Shown here piece after piece: positions 45,603 through 57,474 of a stretch of DNA of 64,000 bases. The notes below the pieces were generated by a model. The model saw nothing but the letters and a program-made list of their open reading frames with translations. It was not told the DNA's origin and did not search any database. Source of the stretch: Ostrinia nubilalis (taxonomy: Eukaryota; Arthropoda; Insecta; Lepidoptera; Crambidae). A program made the position numbers and the translations under genes. Location: the NCBI RefSeq assembly GCF_963855985.1, contig NC_087119.1, positions 6,116,001-6,180,000 of the forward strand, written 5' to 3'. The stretch's first letter is position 1, and each line of letters begins with the position of its first letter.

Positions 45603-47792
45603 CAGGGTGGCCAAAACAGTGAGGTCTAAAAGAAAAATTTAGATTCCTTACATCAAGGTGTACCTAAATCACCCCCATGTATATACTACGATTGTGCTTA
45701 GTTTAGGAGATAGAGTTAATTTTGTGATATTTTAAAATTTTATGACCTAGTAGGCTTTAAACATTTTTATCTATTTTTTGGGTTGACTTTTTTCAGATTT
45801 CTTTTTTTCGACAGATTTGTTATTAATTTCAGATGTTTGAAAAAAATTATCACCTTCTTATCTTTGATTCAAGATACAAAAGTTTTGCTAGAAACATTAA
45901 AATTATGCTTTTATCAGAACACTATCAAATTTTCAACTTAAAACTTTAAGTAAAAAAAGGAACTTCCATAGGTCCAAAACCATTTTAAAAACTGCGCCGT
46001 TTCCTGAACATTCATAATAATACAAAAAACCATGTACTTAATGGGCCACTATTTCTTGTAATCGGTCCACTAAAGTGGTATGTCGGAGATTACGTTACAT
46101 GTTTTTGACTTTCTTAGAGTGAATTAATATTGGGAATCCTCTAAGTTTACATTACGTAGGACAGATTTAGAGCAGTAACTGGACAGAACATGTTTTAATT
46201 CTCAACGAGGAAGCTCTTGCCCTTCATCACACCTGGTGGAAACTGATGATTAGGCTGAAGGTGGAAGGGAACTTGAACTACAGAGGAACTATGGCTTCCT
46301 ACCTCCAAATGCCGGAATACAGTAATGCTATTAACATTATTGTTATAGTGACAGACTTATTAAAATAGTAGAGTTGCTAGCCAGGCAGACTTAGATCAAA
46401 CCCTACCACCAACCAAACCGAGCAGAAAATTTCACCTCCACTGGGAATCAAACCCGGGACCTCTGAAACTTACCTCTTACCACTTGAAGACAGAGGCAGT
46501 TGTTACATTTTACTATTACCCTTGAAATACCTACTACAGTGAGAAGAAGAAGGAGGGATATTTGGTTTATGTTCATTAAAACTTACTTAAAATAACAATG
46601 TGTTCCGGAATTTGGAGGTAGGAAGCCATAGTTCCTTTGTAGTTGAAGTTCCCTTCCACCTTCAGCCTAATCATCAGTTTCCACCAGGTGTGATGAAGGG
46701 AAAGAGCTTCCTCGTTGAGAATTAAAACATGTTCTGTCCAGTTACTGCTCTAAATCTGTTCTACGTAATGTAAACTTAGAGGATTCTCAATATTAATTCA
46801 CTCTAAGAAAGTCAAAAACATTTAGCGGAATCTCCGACTTACCACTTTAGTGGACCGATTACAGGAAATAGTGGCCCATTAAGTACATGTTTTTTTGTAT
46901 TATTATGAATGTTTAGGAAACGGCGCAGTTTTTAAAATGGTTTTGGACCTATGGAAGTTCCTTTTTTTACTTAAAGTTTTAAGTTGAAAATTTGATAGTG
47001 TTCTGATAAAAGCATAATTTTAATGTTTCTAGCAAAACTTTTGTATCTTGAATCAAAGATAGAAAGGTGATTATTTTTTCAAACATTTGCAATTAATAAC
47101 AAATCTGTCGAAAAAAAGAAATCTGAAAAAAGTCAACCCAAAAAAAAGATAAAAATGTTTAAAGGTCATAAAATTTTAAAATATCACAAAATTAACTCTA
47201 TCTCCTAAACTAAGCACAATCGTAGTATATATGTTACGGTCAAAGTGATAAATGTGAAAATTATGAATAATCGCCGGTTATTATGAATAATTACCGCATG
47301 ATTTGGTAAATGTGATTAATATGAGATCATTTATGTGTGTATAAAACTAAATAGGCGGCTTAGGGGTGGCCCAAGGGCCACCCCCGCCGCACCTTAACCT
47401 ATTTTTCACTTTAAATCAAAACATTATGTTATGGGCATCATGGAAAAGTAATATTATGCAAGAAACATTCCAAACTCATTATGCCAAATTATATTAATAT
47501 ATGATATCAAAACGTTCAAAAATTTTGGCTGTACAAGAGCACGTACACAAGACGTTGTTCTCTTTTATGATATTTGTTAATACTAAGGTTGAATGATTAA
47601 ATAAGCACTGTTAAATGTTATTAATTTATCACTTTTACCGCGACTGTCGGTAATTATTCATAATAACCGGTTATTATTCATAATTTTCAATTAATCACAT
47701 TAACCGTAACATATACATGGGGGTGATTTAGGTACACCTTGATGTAAGGAATCTAAATTTTTCTTTTAGACCTCACTGTTTTGGCCACCCTG
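45603..47792. mobile_element. 2.2-kb fold-back element, CAGGGTGGCCAAAACAGTGA ends
   Basis: The arms 45603 to about 46326 and about 46606 to 47792 are inverted and closely similar (for example AACTGATGATTAGGCTGAAG on one and its complement on the other), flanked by TA. The right arm is lengthened by a 480-bp insertion at 47232. The ~280-bp centre has GGGAATCAAACCCGGGACCT, a reversed tRNA-like B box. Confidence 0.8.
47232..47711. mobile_element. 480-bp MITE nested in the fold-back, TGTTACGGT ends
   Basis: TGTTACGGT and ACCGTAACA ends, with inner GGTTATTATGAATAATTACC and GGTAATTATTCATAATAACC repeats. The left arm of the host (GTATATACATGGGG region, uninterrupted) shows the empty site; TATA appears duplicated. 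Confidence 0.8.
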
Positions 47793-47892
47793 TATTTAAC
47801 CAAGACATTATTGATTGACATAGTTTTATTTTTGCGGGAAAACTAACGCCTTTAATTGATTATTATTAACTTACCATTAGAATTATTGCTAA

Positions 47893-48050
47893 CTAGCTTT
47901 TGCCCGCGGCTATACACGTGTGAAATTTTGTCTGTCAAAGATCGTCATAAATTATAGCCTATATGTTATTCTGGATTATAAACAATGATACTGTAAAGTT
48001 TCATCAAAATCCGTGCAGTAGTTTTTGCGTGAAAGAGTAACAAACATATT
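47893..48050 (-). mobile_element. Helitron 3'-end fragment
   Basis: The minus strand ends GCCGCGGGCAAAAGCTAG followed by T, the CTAG end of lepidopteran Helitrons, with the usual GGATTTTGATGAAACTTTAC body upstream. The 5' end is lost. Confidence 0.65.
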
Positions 48051-48493
48051 GAATAAACACTGACTTGATTAGTCTTCATTTCGCGATGAATTTTAAGTTC
48101 TCACTTTGGACTTACGGAAAAAATCTTAAGGATCAATTTATTATCATCTCATCGGAATAAGCTGATAGACTTGACATAATACACCCCAGAAGCTTGTAGT
48201 TGTGACAGCAACATCTACAAAAACTTATCTACAGGAACTGCTGATCGTTCCCATGACTCATGGCTATCATCAGGCCCGTAAATTGCTGTCGATCGCACTC
48301 GACTAGTGATGACACGTGAACTCGGCTGCGTCGACTCACTTCGCCACTCGAGTGCGAGTTATCGAAAAGCTATTCCAATTATGACCCTTCAATGATTTGG
48401 TTTCTGTTACCGGTGACGCTTGCCACTTGAGATGTTGAATGCTCGGAACATTTTTTGTAAATTTTTTAGTGCGAGGTTAATAATTATTTTAAG
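48051..48493. other. Unassigned stretch
   Basis: No exon or repeat recognised; a CpG-containing part at 48290-48360 (GATCGCACTCGACTAGTGAT) has no clear role. Confidence 0.4.
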
Positions 48494-48668
48494 ACTAGGC
48501 GCAGACCATCCATTTTTAGTTGGCCGATAGTTGTGCCCGATTTTAAATTGTATGAAGAATCGGCCAAATCGAATCGGCGTATTGTGCGCACTTCCTTAGA
48601 TGCCCATATTGATCACCTGCCCGACTAAACTATCGGACGACGAAAAATCAATAGTCTGCGCATAGGCT
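48494..48668 (+). mobile_element. MITE of the GGCGCAGACC family, intact copy
   Basis: ACTAGGCGCAGACCATCCAT and its loose complement GTCTGCGCATAGG, with TTAGTTGGCCGATAGTTGTG pairing with ACTATCGGACGACGAAAAAT. This is the uninterrupted reference for the 14.1-kb copy. Confidence 0.8.
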
Positions 48669-48793
48669 AATTCTTACTACAGGTAGTAATTTTATTAAAT
48701 TGATTCTAATGATGTAATGTTAGTTACATTAATATCACGGATTTTGTATAGTATAGTATTCACCTTGATAATGTTATTCAAGTTCACCAATTT

Positions 48794-49177
48794 ATGTTTT
48801 CTTCACTTGTCAATCAGGATTATTCAGGATACAAAGTCCTCACAATTTACTTTTCAATAAAAGATTACGGCGCGCACTTGCACAGTCTTCACATATTTCG
48901 AGTCTATAAAAATGCGGCGTGTAAATGCGACCTTTATTGTTTTCGCGAACGACGTCTACATACCATTGGCGTGGTCGTCCAACTGAAGGGTGAGGAATGC
49001 CCAGGTGGCTCGCGCACGTCGCATATCGATCGTGGTCTCTGCGCCTCGGTATTGACGTTCTGGGGAACAGGCGCGACCGGGCTACCAGGGCCCCATGAAA
49101 CGCAGGAGCTGTCTAACGGAGGGTGCACTGTTTCCACTGTCCAACGGAACGCAAATGACGTACTAGGGACTGGTTAA
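48794..49177 (+). other. GC-rich open frame of 127 codons, unrecognised
   Basis: The frame reads FRVYKNAACKCDLYCFRERR, LHTIGVVVQLKGEECPGGSR and so on to TVQRNANDVLGTG. The part 48960-49165 is much richer in GC than the flanks. CTATAAAAATG at 48904 resembles a TATA box. No domain is recognised and the reverse strand is also open for 67 codons. It may be an exon, a retroelement remnant or a CpG patch. Confidence 0.2.
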
Positions 49178-49311
49178 GCGACAACTTAGGAAAATAAATT
49201 ACGTTTATTAAGGAGAATTTTTAGCATTGGTATTCTAATGAGTCAGTTTTAATCATATTTTATTATGTTGACTTACGTCATTAAATTCAATGATTTATAG
49301 TATGCTACATT

Positions 49312-49446
49312 AGTAAACATTAACCCCCTTACTAATAAAACTTACACACTCATTGATCACACGTGATTTATTATGGAATTAGGTTATTTTAAAACAGTGT
49401 TCAACAAGTGATTAACTTTTTATTAGTAAGGGGATTAATGTTTACT
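49312..49446. mobile_element. ~135-bp MITE, AGTAAACATTAACCCCCTTA ends
   Basis: AGTAAACATTAACCCCCTTAC, then TAATAAAA on the left, and TTTTTATTAGTAAGGGGATT, then AATGTTTACT on the right. Confidence 0.8.
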
Positions 49447-49734
49447 CTCTAAACTTTACCTTAAATGAAAATATTTTCAAAATAAGATGTAAAGTTTTGA
49501 AACGAACCAGTTGATCCTCAGTATGCATATTATTAGTCAATGCCAGAATCAAGTATCAGTCATTAATTTGTCACAGTATGCATAATATTAATTTGTCAAT
49601 GCTAGAATAAATAAATAAAATAAAATCTTTTGACAATTTCACACAGCGCTATCCAGCCCCAAAGTAAGCAATTAATATGCTTGTGCTATGGGTGCTTAAC
49701 GGCTATACTATGTACATAATTATACTTTTTTTTA

Positions 49735-49880
49735 AATACATACATACATATTATACATAGTAACACCCAGACCCGTCACAGAAATTAAAATTCATCATTT
49801 CAATTTCTGCCCGGCCGCGGATCGAGCGCGGGACCTCTCGGCATAGTAGTCCTTTTTAGAACCACTACACCAAACGGCCG
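49735..49880 (-). mobile_element. tRNA-derived SINE fragment
   Basis: The complement has CGGCCGTTTGGTGTAGTGGT, TTCTAAAAAGGACTACTATG and a damaged B box, then GGGCAGAAATTGAAATGATG and GGGTCTGGGTGTTACTATGT. Confidence 0.8.
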
Positions 49881-50149
49881 ACAGAATCAAGTATCATACA
49901 TTTTATTGTCGCGTGAATCGTGACGTGCTTAATATTCATTCAATATAATTTCCGAAAATCATTAATTATCAAATTATTTTGCAGTCATATTTCAGAAACG
50001 AGAAATATTATTGATATCGTACAGATTTACGGGCACACACTACACTTTTAAGTGACGTAGGAGAATGCGCGAAGCGCAGATTGCATTATTGATTTTCGCA
50101 GCGGTACTTATACGTCACAGGAATTGACGAACGAGACGCGTCTTACACT

Positions 50150-51350
50150 AGCTCCTTTTTTGTAAAATATAATGGGGAAATCACTGTTTTAGCGTATTAA
50201 CACTAAAGTAATCAGGTCTAGGTTTAAACTAGATATTCATTTGATATAACTTTTGATCAAAAAATGCGTAATTTAGGAAAGGCTCTCTTGACCGGAAGTG
50301 AGAGAAAGGCAGCGGGCTATTAGTAAAGCTCTTTGGATTTATGCGTTCCTGGTACCTAAGTGGACAAAAAACCCATGCCTATAGGGATTTCCGCGTGTTC
50401 TTGGCTGCATATTGCACCATCCTTCACCAAGGATTGACTCCGCCTACTTTATCATAAATGGAAATGCGTTTTTTTTTACCTTATAGAGGTATTCGCTGTT
50501 TTCGTTATCTGCCGGCATGAATATGGCGGAAGGGAACTTGATGTTTATCCAAAATCCGTGTATCAGATTAAGCGGTAATTTTATTTAATGAGTGTTTGAC
50601 TGATAAATCTCATCGCAATGTGGAATGTAATGTGACTTCATCCATAATAATCAATCGTATGGACTTGTGACCACACTGGTTATAATGTGACGTAAAATTC
50701 GCTGATAATTTTATTGTTTTTGCAGCGATAGTAACGTCATTTCTTGTGAGCTTAACATAAAAGTGAGCTAAGTAACAATTTTACAACTAAATGTGTTTAG
50801 TTTACACATAATCATTATTGGAATTTAGACTTGATATTCAAGAGACTTAGGCTGAGTTGCACCACTAAACTTTAACGGTAACTTTAACGATAACCGGTAG
50901 TTTTTGTAACGAGTTTGACAGTTTTTTGAGGTTTGTCAAAGTTAAAGTAAGATGGTGCAACTCGGCCTTATTTGTTAACACGAAAAAATAACTTACGAAC
51001 GGAAGTTGTCCGAAAGTAAGAAAGTGACGAGAAGTAGCATAGGCCATAGCTCTTTAGATTCATGCTTTCCTAGTACTAGTGTAATAAAATTTAACTTTAT
51101 CTTGTACTGTGTTGTGGACTTTTATGAATGCTCCATTTATGAATAGAACTCTTGATAAGAAAATGCGTAATTTAGAATAGGCTCTCTTGACCGGAAGTGA
51201 GTGAAAGGCAGCGGGGTAGTAGTAAAGCTCTTTTTTATGCGTTCCTGGTACCGATGTGGACAAAAAATTTCCGCGTGTTCTTGGCTCCATATTGCCCCAT
51301 ACTTCACCAAGAATATTGACTCCGCCTACTTTATCATGAATGGAAATGCG
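50150..51350. repeat. Diverged left flank of the tandem array
   Basis: AAGCTCTTTGGATTTATGCG at 50329 and AGCTCTTTTTTATGCGTTCC at 51227, each after GACCGGAAGTGAG(A/T)GAAAGGCAGCGGG, plus AGCTCTTTAGATTCATGCTT at 51049, are older versions of the array unit. Confidence 0.7.
50849..50968. mobile_element. ~120-bp MITE, GGCTGAGTTGCACCA family, copy 4
   Basis: AGGCTGAGTTGCACCACTAA and GTAAGATGGTGCAACTCGGC ends, inserted in the diverged array flank. Confidence 0.85.
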
Positions 51351-51360
51351 TTTGTTTTAC

Positions 51361-51520
51361 TCGGCCGTTTGGTGTAGTGGTTCAGAACGGACTACTATGG
51401 CGAGAGGTCCCGGGTTCGATTCCCGGCCGGGCAGAAATTTAAATGATGAATTTTTAATTTCTGTGATGGGTCTGGGTGTTACTATGTATAATATTTATGT
51501 ATTTACAAAAAAAAGTATTT
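51361..51520 (+). mobile_element. tRNA-derived SINE
   Basis: CGGCCGTTTGGTGTAGTGGT (A box), GGTCCCGGGTTCGATTCCCG (B box), GCAGAAATTTAAATGATGAA and GATGGGTCTGGGTGTTACTA. Related 3' text (CCCATAGTACAAACTTTGCT) follows at about 51548. Confidence 0.85.
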
Positions 51521-51644
51521 AAATATGTTTATATCCGTTGTCTAGTGCCCATAGTACAAACTTTGCTTAGTTTGTACATGGATATTTATTACATTTATTT
51601 ATTTGTACCTTATAGTACGGTTTTCGCTGTTTTCGTATCATCAT

Positions 51645-51745
51645 TTATGATTACAGCCATAGGACCACTGCTGAACATAGGCCTCCCCCAATGACTTCCA
51701 CATCGCACGGTTGGTAGCGGCCTGCATCCAGCGTTTTGTCTGTTT
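51645..51745 (-). mobile_element. RTE-type LINE tail fragment
   Basis: The complement has CGCTGGATGCAGGCCGCTAC, CAACCGTGCGATGTGGAAGT and CATTGGGGGAGGCCTATGTT, then CAGCAGTGGTCCTATGGCTG. Confidence 0.8.
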
Positions 51746-52051
51746 TCGTATAACTCTTAAGATTCTAGCAAAGCTCTTTAGATTCATGCCTTCCTAGTAC
51801 TAGTATAATAAAATTTTACTTTATCTTGTACTTTGTTGCACTTCAGTTTACTAATTGCATTTTACGTCATACTGTGTCCTTGAATTGGCACCTCCTCCTT
51901 CATTGATAAAGAGCTTCAGTATTACCTCTAAACTCAGTCTGATGAACTGAGCTACGAACGTTAGAACTTTGATGATTTTACATATTAGATTTATATGAGT
52001 TTTTACCTTTTGCACGCAAGTTTTGTAAGAAATTGCAACAAAATACTGACA

Positions 52052-52290
52052 TTATGATGGAGATGAGCAGGGCACATTGCACGGATAAACCAGGATCGCT
52101 GGGCCAGAAAGACCCTGGAATGGAAACCCCGCAACAACAACCGCGGCAGGGGAAGACCGCCTAAACGGTGGACAGACGACATCCGGCAGAAGGCTGGAGT
52201 GAACTGGATGCAAGTGGCCAGGGACAGAAGTCGGTGGAGGGTTGAAGAGGAGGCCTATGTTCAAAGGCGAACCCCCTAAAGGTTGAGATA
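52052..52290 (+). mobile_element. RTE-like LINE tail carried in array unit 1
   Basis: ATGGAGATGAGCAGGGCACA through GGTGGACAGACGACATCCGG, GGACAGAAGTCGGTGGAGGG and GAGGCCTATGTTCAAAGGCG, ending before (ATAC/ATAG)n. It encodes a RWTDDIRQKAGVNWMQVARD-like tail. Confidence 0.75.
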
Positions 52291-53520
52291 CATAGATACA
52301 TAGATTTTAGAAACTTACGAGTAAGTTCTGAACACGAAAAAATAACTAACGAACGGATGTTGACCGAAAGTAAAAGTGACGAGAAGTTGCATAGTTCTAT
52401 AGATTCATGCTTTCCTAGTGCTAGTATAATAAAATTTAAAGTTATCTTGTACTGTGTCGCACTTCAGTGTACTTAATTGCATTTTACGTCATACTGCCGC
52501 CTCCTCCTTCATTGATAAAGAGCTGATCAGTATTTTTTATTATACCTATCGAAAGGCTCACGGTTTTAATTTATGGATAAAACAATAGAATGTAGATTTT
52601 TGATTATCTAACTAAGCTTATGTAGGCTAGACTTTCATTATGCCCGACTTAGATAAAAGTGTATGAAAATCGAGCAGAAGCTTTATGGACAATAAATGTT
52701 TCTATCGCGATGTACAATCCTTGGAATAAAAACAATTAGTTATTTTAGTAAAATATGAATATAATGGGAAAATCACTGTTTTAGCGTATTAAAACTAAAG
52801 TAATCAGGTCTAAATTTAAGACTAGATAACTATGCGTTTGATATAACTTTTGATAAGAAAATGCGTAGGTAATTTAGAAAAGGCCCTCTTGACCGGAAGT
52901 GAGTGAAAGGCAGCGGGGTAGTACTAAAGCTCTTTTTTATACGTTCCTGGACTTCCTGGTACCGATGTGGACAAAAAATTCCGCGTGTTTTTGGCTGCGT
53001 ATTGCACCGTACTTCACCAAGAATTGACTGCGCCTACTTTATCATGAATAGAAATGCGTTTTTTTATCTCATCGTACGGTTTTCGCTGTTTTCGTATATC
53101 TCTTAAGATTCTAGCAAAGCTCTTTAGATTCATGCCTTCCTAGTACTAGTATAATAAAATCTTGTAAGTACTTTGGTGCGCTTCAGATAACTTAATTGCA
53201 TTTTACGTCATACTGTCCTTGAATTGGCACCTCCTCCTTCACTGATACAGAGCTTATCAGTATTTTTTATTATATTCCAGATTTTGTATGGAAGGTGGCG
53301 CCTTTTGTGTCACGCGGCCATCGACCAAATCTTGTTTTTATATTACAAAATAGTGTAATAAACCAAACTTACTATTCAGACATGTATGTATACCTCTAAA
53401 CTCAGTCTGATGAACTGAGCTACGAATGTTAGAACTTTGATGATTTTACATATTAGATTTATATGAGGTTTTACCATTTGCACGCAAGTTTTGTAAGAAA
53501 TTGCAACAAAATACTGACAT

Positions 53521-53760
53521 TATGATGGAGATGAGCAGGGCACATTGCACGGATAAACCAGGATCGCTGGGCCAGAAAGACCCTGGATTGGAAACCCCAC
53601 AAAAACAAACGCGGCAGGGGAAGACCGCCTAAACGGTGGACAGACAACATCCGCAGAAGGCTGGAGTGAACTGGATGCGTGTGGCCAGGGACAGAAGTCG
53701 GTGGAGGGTTGAAGAGGAGGCCTATGTTCAAAGGCGAATCCCCTAAAGATTGAGATAGAT
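53521..53760 (+). mobile_element. RTE-like LINE tail carried in array unit 2
   Basis: Same as unit 1 but sharing with unit 3 the changes AAAACAAACGCGGCAGGGG and GACAACATCCGCAGAAGG, one of which is a frame-disrupting deletion. Confidence 0.75.
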
Positions 53761-54395
53761 AGATTTAAGAAACTTACGAGTAAGTTCTTAACACGAAAAA
53801 ATAACTAACGAACGGATGTTGACCGAAAGTAAAAGTGACGAGAAGTTGCATAGTTCTATAGATTCATGCTTTCCTAGTGCTAGTATAATAAAATTTAAAG
53901 TTATCTTGTACTGTGTCGCACTTCAGTATACTTAATTGCATTTTACGTCATACTGCCGCCTCCTCCTTCATTGATAAAGAGCTGATCAGTATTTTTTATT
54001 ATACCTATCGAAAGGCTCACGGTTTTAATTTATGGATAAAACAATAGAATGTAGATTTTTGATTATCTAACTAAGCTTATGTAGGCTAGACTTTCATTAT
54101 GCCCGACTTAGATAAAAGTGTATGAAAATCGAGCAGAAGTTTCTATCGTGAAATAAATGTTTCTATCGCGATGTACAATCCCTGGGAATAGAAACAATTA
54201 GTTATTTTAGTAAAATATGAATATAATGGGAAAATCACTGTTTTAGCGTATTAAAACTAAAGTAATCAGGTCTAAATTTAAGACTAGATAACTATGCGTT
54301 TGATATAACTTTTGATAAGAAAATGCGTAATTTAGAAAAGGCCCTCTTGACCGGAAGTGAGTGAAAGGCAGCGGGGTAGTACTAAAGCTCTTTTT

Positions 54396-55443
54396 AGGGT
54401 TCCGTACCTCAAAAGGAAAAAACGGAACCCTTATAGGATCACTTTGTTGTCCGTCCGTCCGTCTGTCAAGACCCTTTTTCTCAGGAACGCGTGGAGGTAT
54501 GAAGCTGAAATTTATATCAATTACTCAGGTCTACTGTCCCTTGAAGCTGTGAAAAAATAAAACTTCTAAGCCAACGCAATCAAAAGATACAGCCGTTTAT
54601 GCCGCAAATTTTCGACACTTGCAAGGGAATCAAAACCTACAGGGTGCTTCCCGTGAACTCAGAATCTTGAAATTTGGTACGAAGCAACGTCTTATAGCAT
54701 AGATAAAGGAAAAATTACGAAAACCATAAATTTTTAGTTACATCACATAATATATTTTTTTTTAATAATTTTAAACTTACTACCCATTTCCTCATAAACG
54801 CGTAGAGGTATTTAATTGAAATTCATACCAAATACTCAGGTCTATAATACCTTTAAGCTGTAACAAAATCAAACTTCTATGTCAACGCAATCAAAAGAAA
54901 CAGCAATTTAAGCTGCATATTTTGAAACTCGCAAGTACTCGCAAGGGAATCAAAACCTAAAGGGTACTTCCAGTCGACCTAGAATCTCGAAATTTGGCAT
55001 GAAGCAACGTTTTATAGCACACATAAAGGAAAAATTCCGAAAACCTTAAATTTTTAGTTACATTACAAAATATATATTTTTTAATAAATATATCTGTAAT
55101 TTTTTAATAAATAATTTCTGTTCTTATCTTTGGTGTGCAATAAAGTGTATTTATTATTATTATTATTATAAACTTATTACTTTTTTCCTCATGAACGCGT
55201 AGAGCTATCAAGTTGAAATTCATATCAAATACTATAAAATAAAGGATTACTTAAACGATGAAGAGATCTTTGTCTTAAATTTATGCTCCTCCATCTTTCC
55301 CCATTGTAATGTTATGAATTTCATTTTGCAATAAAAATACCATAGCTATGACTCGATTGTCGTAATGAACGAAGTTTGTAAACCTTGCAGGTTTGTACGG
55401 AACCCTCGGTGCGCGAGTCCGACTCGCACTTGGCCGGTTTTTT
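54396..55443 (-). mobile_element. ~1.05-kb repeat inserted in array unit 2
   Basis: It lies between CTCTTTTT and TTTTTTATGCG, which are contiguous in the sister units. The ends are GGGTTCCGTACCTCAAAAGG and, on the other side, GGAACCCTCGGTGCGCGAGT then CCGACTCGCACTTGGCCGG, a very common lepidopteran interspersed repeat. Inside, a ~310-bp segment (CTCAGGAACGCGTGGAGGTA...) is repeated about three times. Class unknown to me. Confidence 0.8.
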
Positions 55444-56029
55444 TTATGCGTTCCTGGACTTCCTGGTACCGATGTGGACAAAAAATTCCGCATGTTTTTG
55501 GCTGCGTATTGCACCGTACTTCACCAAGAATTGACTGCGCCTACTTTATCATGAATGGAAATGCGTTTTTTTTTACCTCATCGTACGGTTTTCGCTGTTT
55601 TCGTATATCTCTTAAGATTGTAGCAAAGCTCTTTAGAATCATGCCTTCCTAGTACTAGTATAATAAAATCTTGTAAGTACTTAGTTGCACTTCAGATAAC
55701 TTAATTGCATTTTACGTCATACTGTCATTGAATTGGCACCTCCTCCTTCACTGATACAGAGCTTATCAGTATTTTTTATTATATTCCAGATTTTGTATGG
55801 AAGGTGGCGCCTTTTGTGTCACGCGGCCATCGACCAAATCTTGTTTTTATATTACAAAATAGTGTAATAAACCAAACTTACTATTCAGACATGTATACCT
55901 CTAAACTCAGTCTGATGAACTGAGCTACGAACGTTAGAACTTTGATGATTTTACATATTAGATTTATATGAGGTTTTACCTTTTGCACGCAAGTTTTGTA
56001 AGAAATTGCAACAAAATACTGACATTATG

Positions 56030-56268
56030 ATGGAGATGAGCAGGGCACATTGCACGGATAAACCAGGATCGCTGGGCCAGAAAGACCCTGGAGTGGAAAC
56101 CCCGCAAAAACAAACGCGGCAGGGGAAGACCGCCTAAACGGTGGACAGACAACATCCGCAGAAGGCTGGAGTGAACTGGATGCGTGTGGCCAGGGACAGA
56201 AGTCGGTGGAGGGTTGAAGAGGAGGCCTATGTTCAAAGGCGAATCCCCTAAAGATTGAGATAGATAGA
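56030..56268 (+). mobile_element. RTE-like LINE tail carried in array unit 3
   Basis: Nearly identical to the copy at 53521, confirming that it was amplified with the array rather than inserted three times. Confidence 0.75.
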
Positions 56269-57267
56269 TTTAAGAAACTTACGAGTAAGTTCTTAACACG
56301 AAAAAATAACTAACGAACTGATGTTGACCGAAAGTAAAAGTGACGAGAAGTTGCATAGTTCTTTAGATTCATGCTTTCCTAGTGCTAGTGTAATAAAATT
56401 TAACGTTATCTTGTACTGTGTTGCACTTCAGTATACTTAATTGCATTTTACGTCATACTGCCGCCTCCTCCTTCATTGATAAAGAGCTGATCAGTATTTT
56501 TTATTATACATTACCTATCGAAAGGCTCACGGTTTTAATTTATGGATAAAACAATAGAATGTAGATTTTTGATTATCTAACTAAGCTTATGTAGGCTAGA
56601 CTTTCATTATGCCCGACTTAGATAAAAGTGTATGAAAATCGAGCAGAAGTTTCTATCGTGAAATAAATGTTTCTATCGCGATGTACAATCCTTGGAATAG
56701 AAACAATTCGTTATTTTAGTAAAATATGAATATAATGGGAAAATCACTGTTTTAGCGTATTAAAACTAAAGTAATCAGGTCTAAATTTAAGACTAGATAA
56801 CTATGCGTTTGATATAACTTTTGATAAGAAAATGCGTAATTTAGAAAAGGCCCTCTTGACCGGAAGTGAATGAAAGGCAGCGGGGTAGTACTAAAGCTCT
56901 TTTTTATACGTTCCTGGACTTCCTGGTACCGATGTGGACAAAAAATTCCGCGTGTTTTTGGCTGCGTATTGCACCGTACTTCACCAAGAATTGACTGCGC
57001 CTACTTTATCATGAATAGAAATGCGTTTTTTTTATCTCATCGTACGGTTTTCGCTGTTTTCGTATATCTCTTAAGATTCTAGCAAAGCTCTTTAGATTCA
57101 TGCCTTCCTAGTACTAGTATAATAAAATCTTGTAAGTACTTTGGTGCGCTTCAGATAACTTAATTGCATTTTAAGTCATACTGTCATTGAATTGGCACCT
57201 CCTTCTTCACTGATAAAGAGCTTATCAGTATTTTTATTATACCTATCGAAAGACTCACGGTTTTCAT

Positions 57268-57455
57268 AGTCGGCCGTTTGGTGTATTGGTTCGGAACGGA
57301 CTACTATTCCGAGAGGTCTCGGGTTCGATTCCCGGCCGGGCAGAAATTGAAATGTAAAAAAAAGCTTGTACCCATAGTACAAGTTTTGCTTAGTTTGGGG
57401 CTAGCGGCGCAGTGTAAAATGTCCAAGGATATTTATTATTTATTATTATTATTAT
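57268..57455 (+). mobile_element. tRNA-derived SINE, near full 5' end
   Basis: TCGGCCGTTTGGTGTATTGG, CGGGTTCGATTCCCGGCCGG and GCAGAAATTGAAATG, then CCCATAGTACAAGTTTTGCT, TAGTTTGGGGCTAGCGGCGC and a (TTA)n tail. The sister sequence at 58607-58640 lacks it, so it is an insertion in the array. Confidence 0.85.
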
Positions 57456-57474
57456 ACTATCTCTGCCTGCACTA

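Larger units (their letters stand above)
51760..57245. repeat. Tandem array, ~1.46-kb higher-order unit, three good copies
   Basis: Landmarks repeat in order: TATGATGGAGATGAGCAGGG at 52052, 53521 and 56030; CGAAAGGCTCACGGTTTTAA near 52549, 54008 and 56518; the GACCGGAAGTGAGTGAAAGG block near 52890, 54350 and 56860. The first spacing is 1469 bp; the second is 2509 bp, or about 1.46 kb once a ~1.05-kb insertion is removed. Within each unit the phrase CTTTAGATTCATGCCTTCCT recurs at 620-745-bp intervals, so the unit is itself built from older repeats. No coding function. Confidence 0.85.

Noticed and set aside
48794..49177. Second exon of FoxF
   Set aside because: Its translation shows nothing like the FoxF C-terminal region, and no acceptor in the needed phase was convincing.
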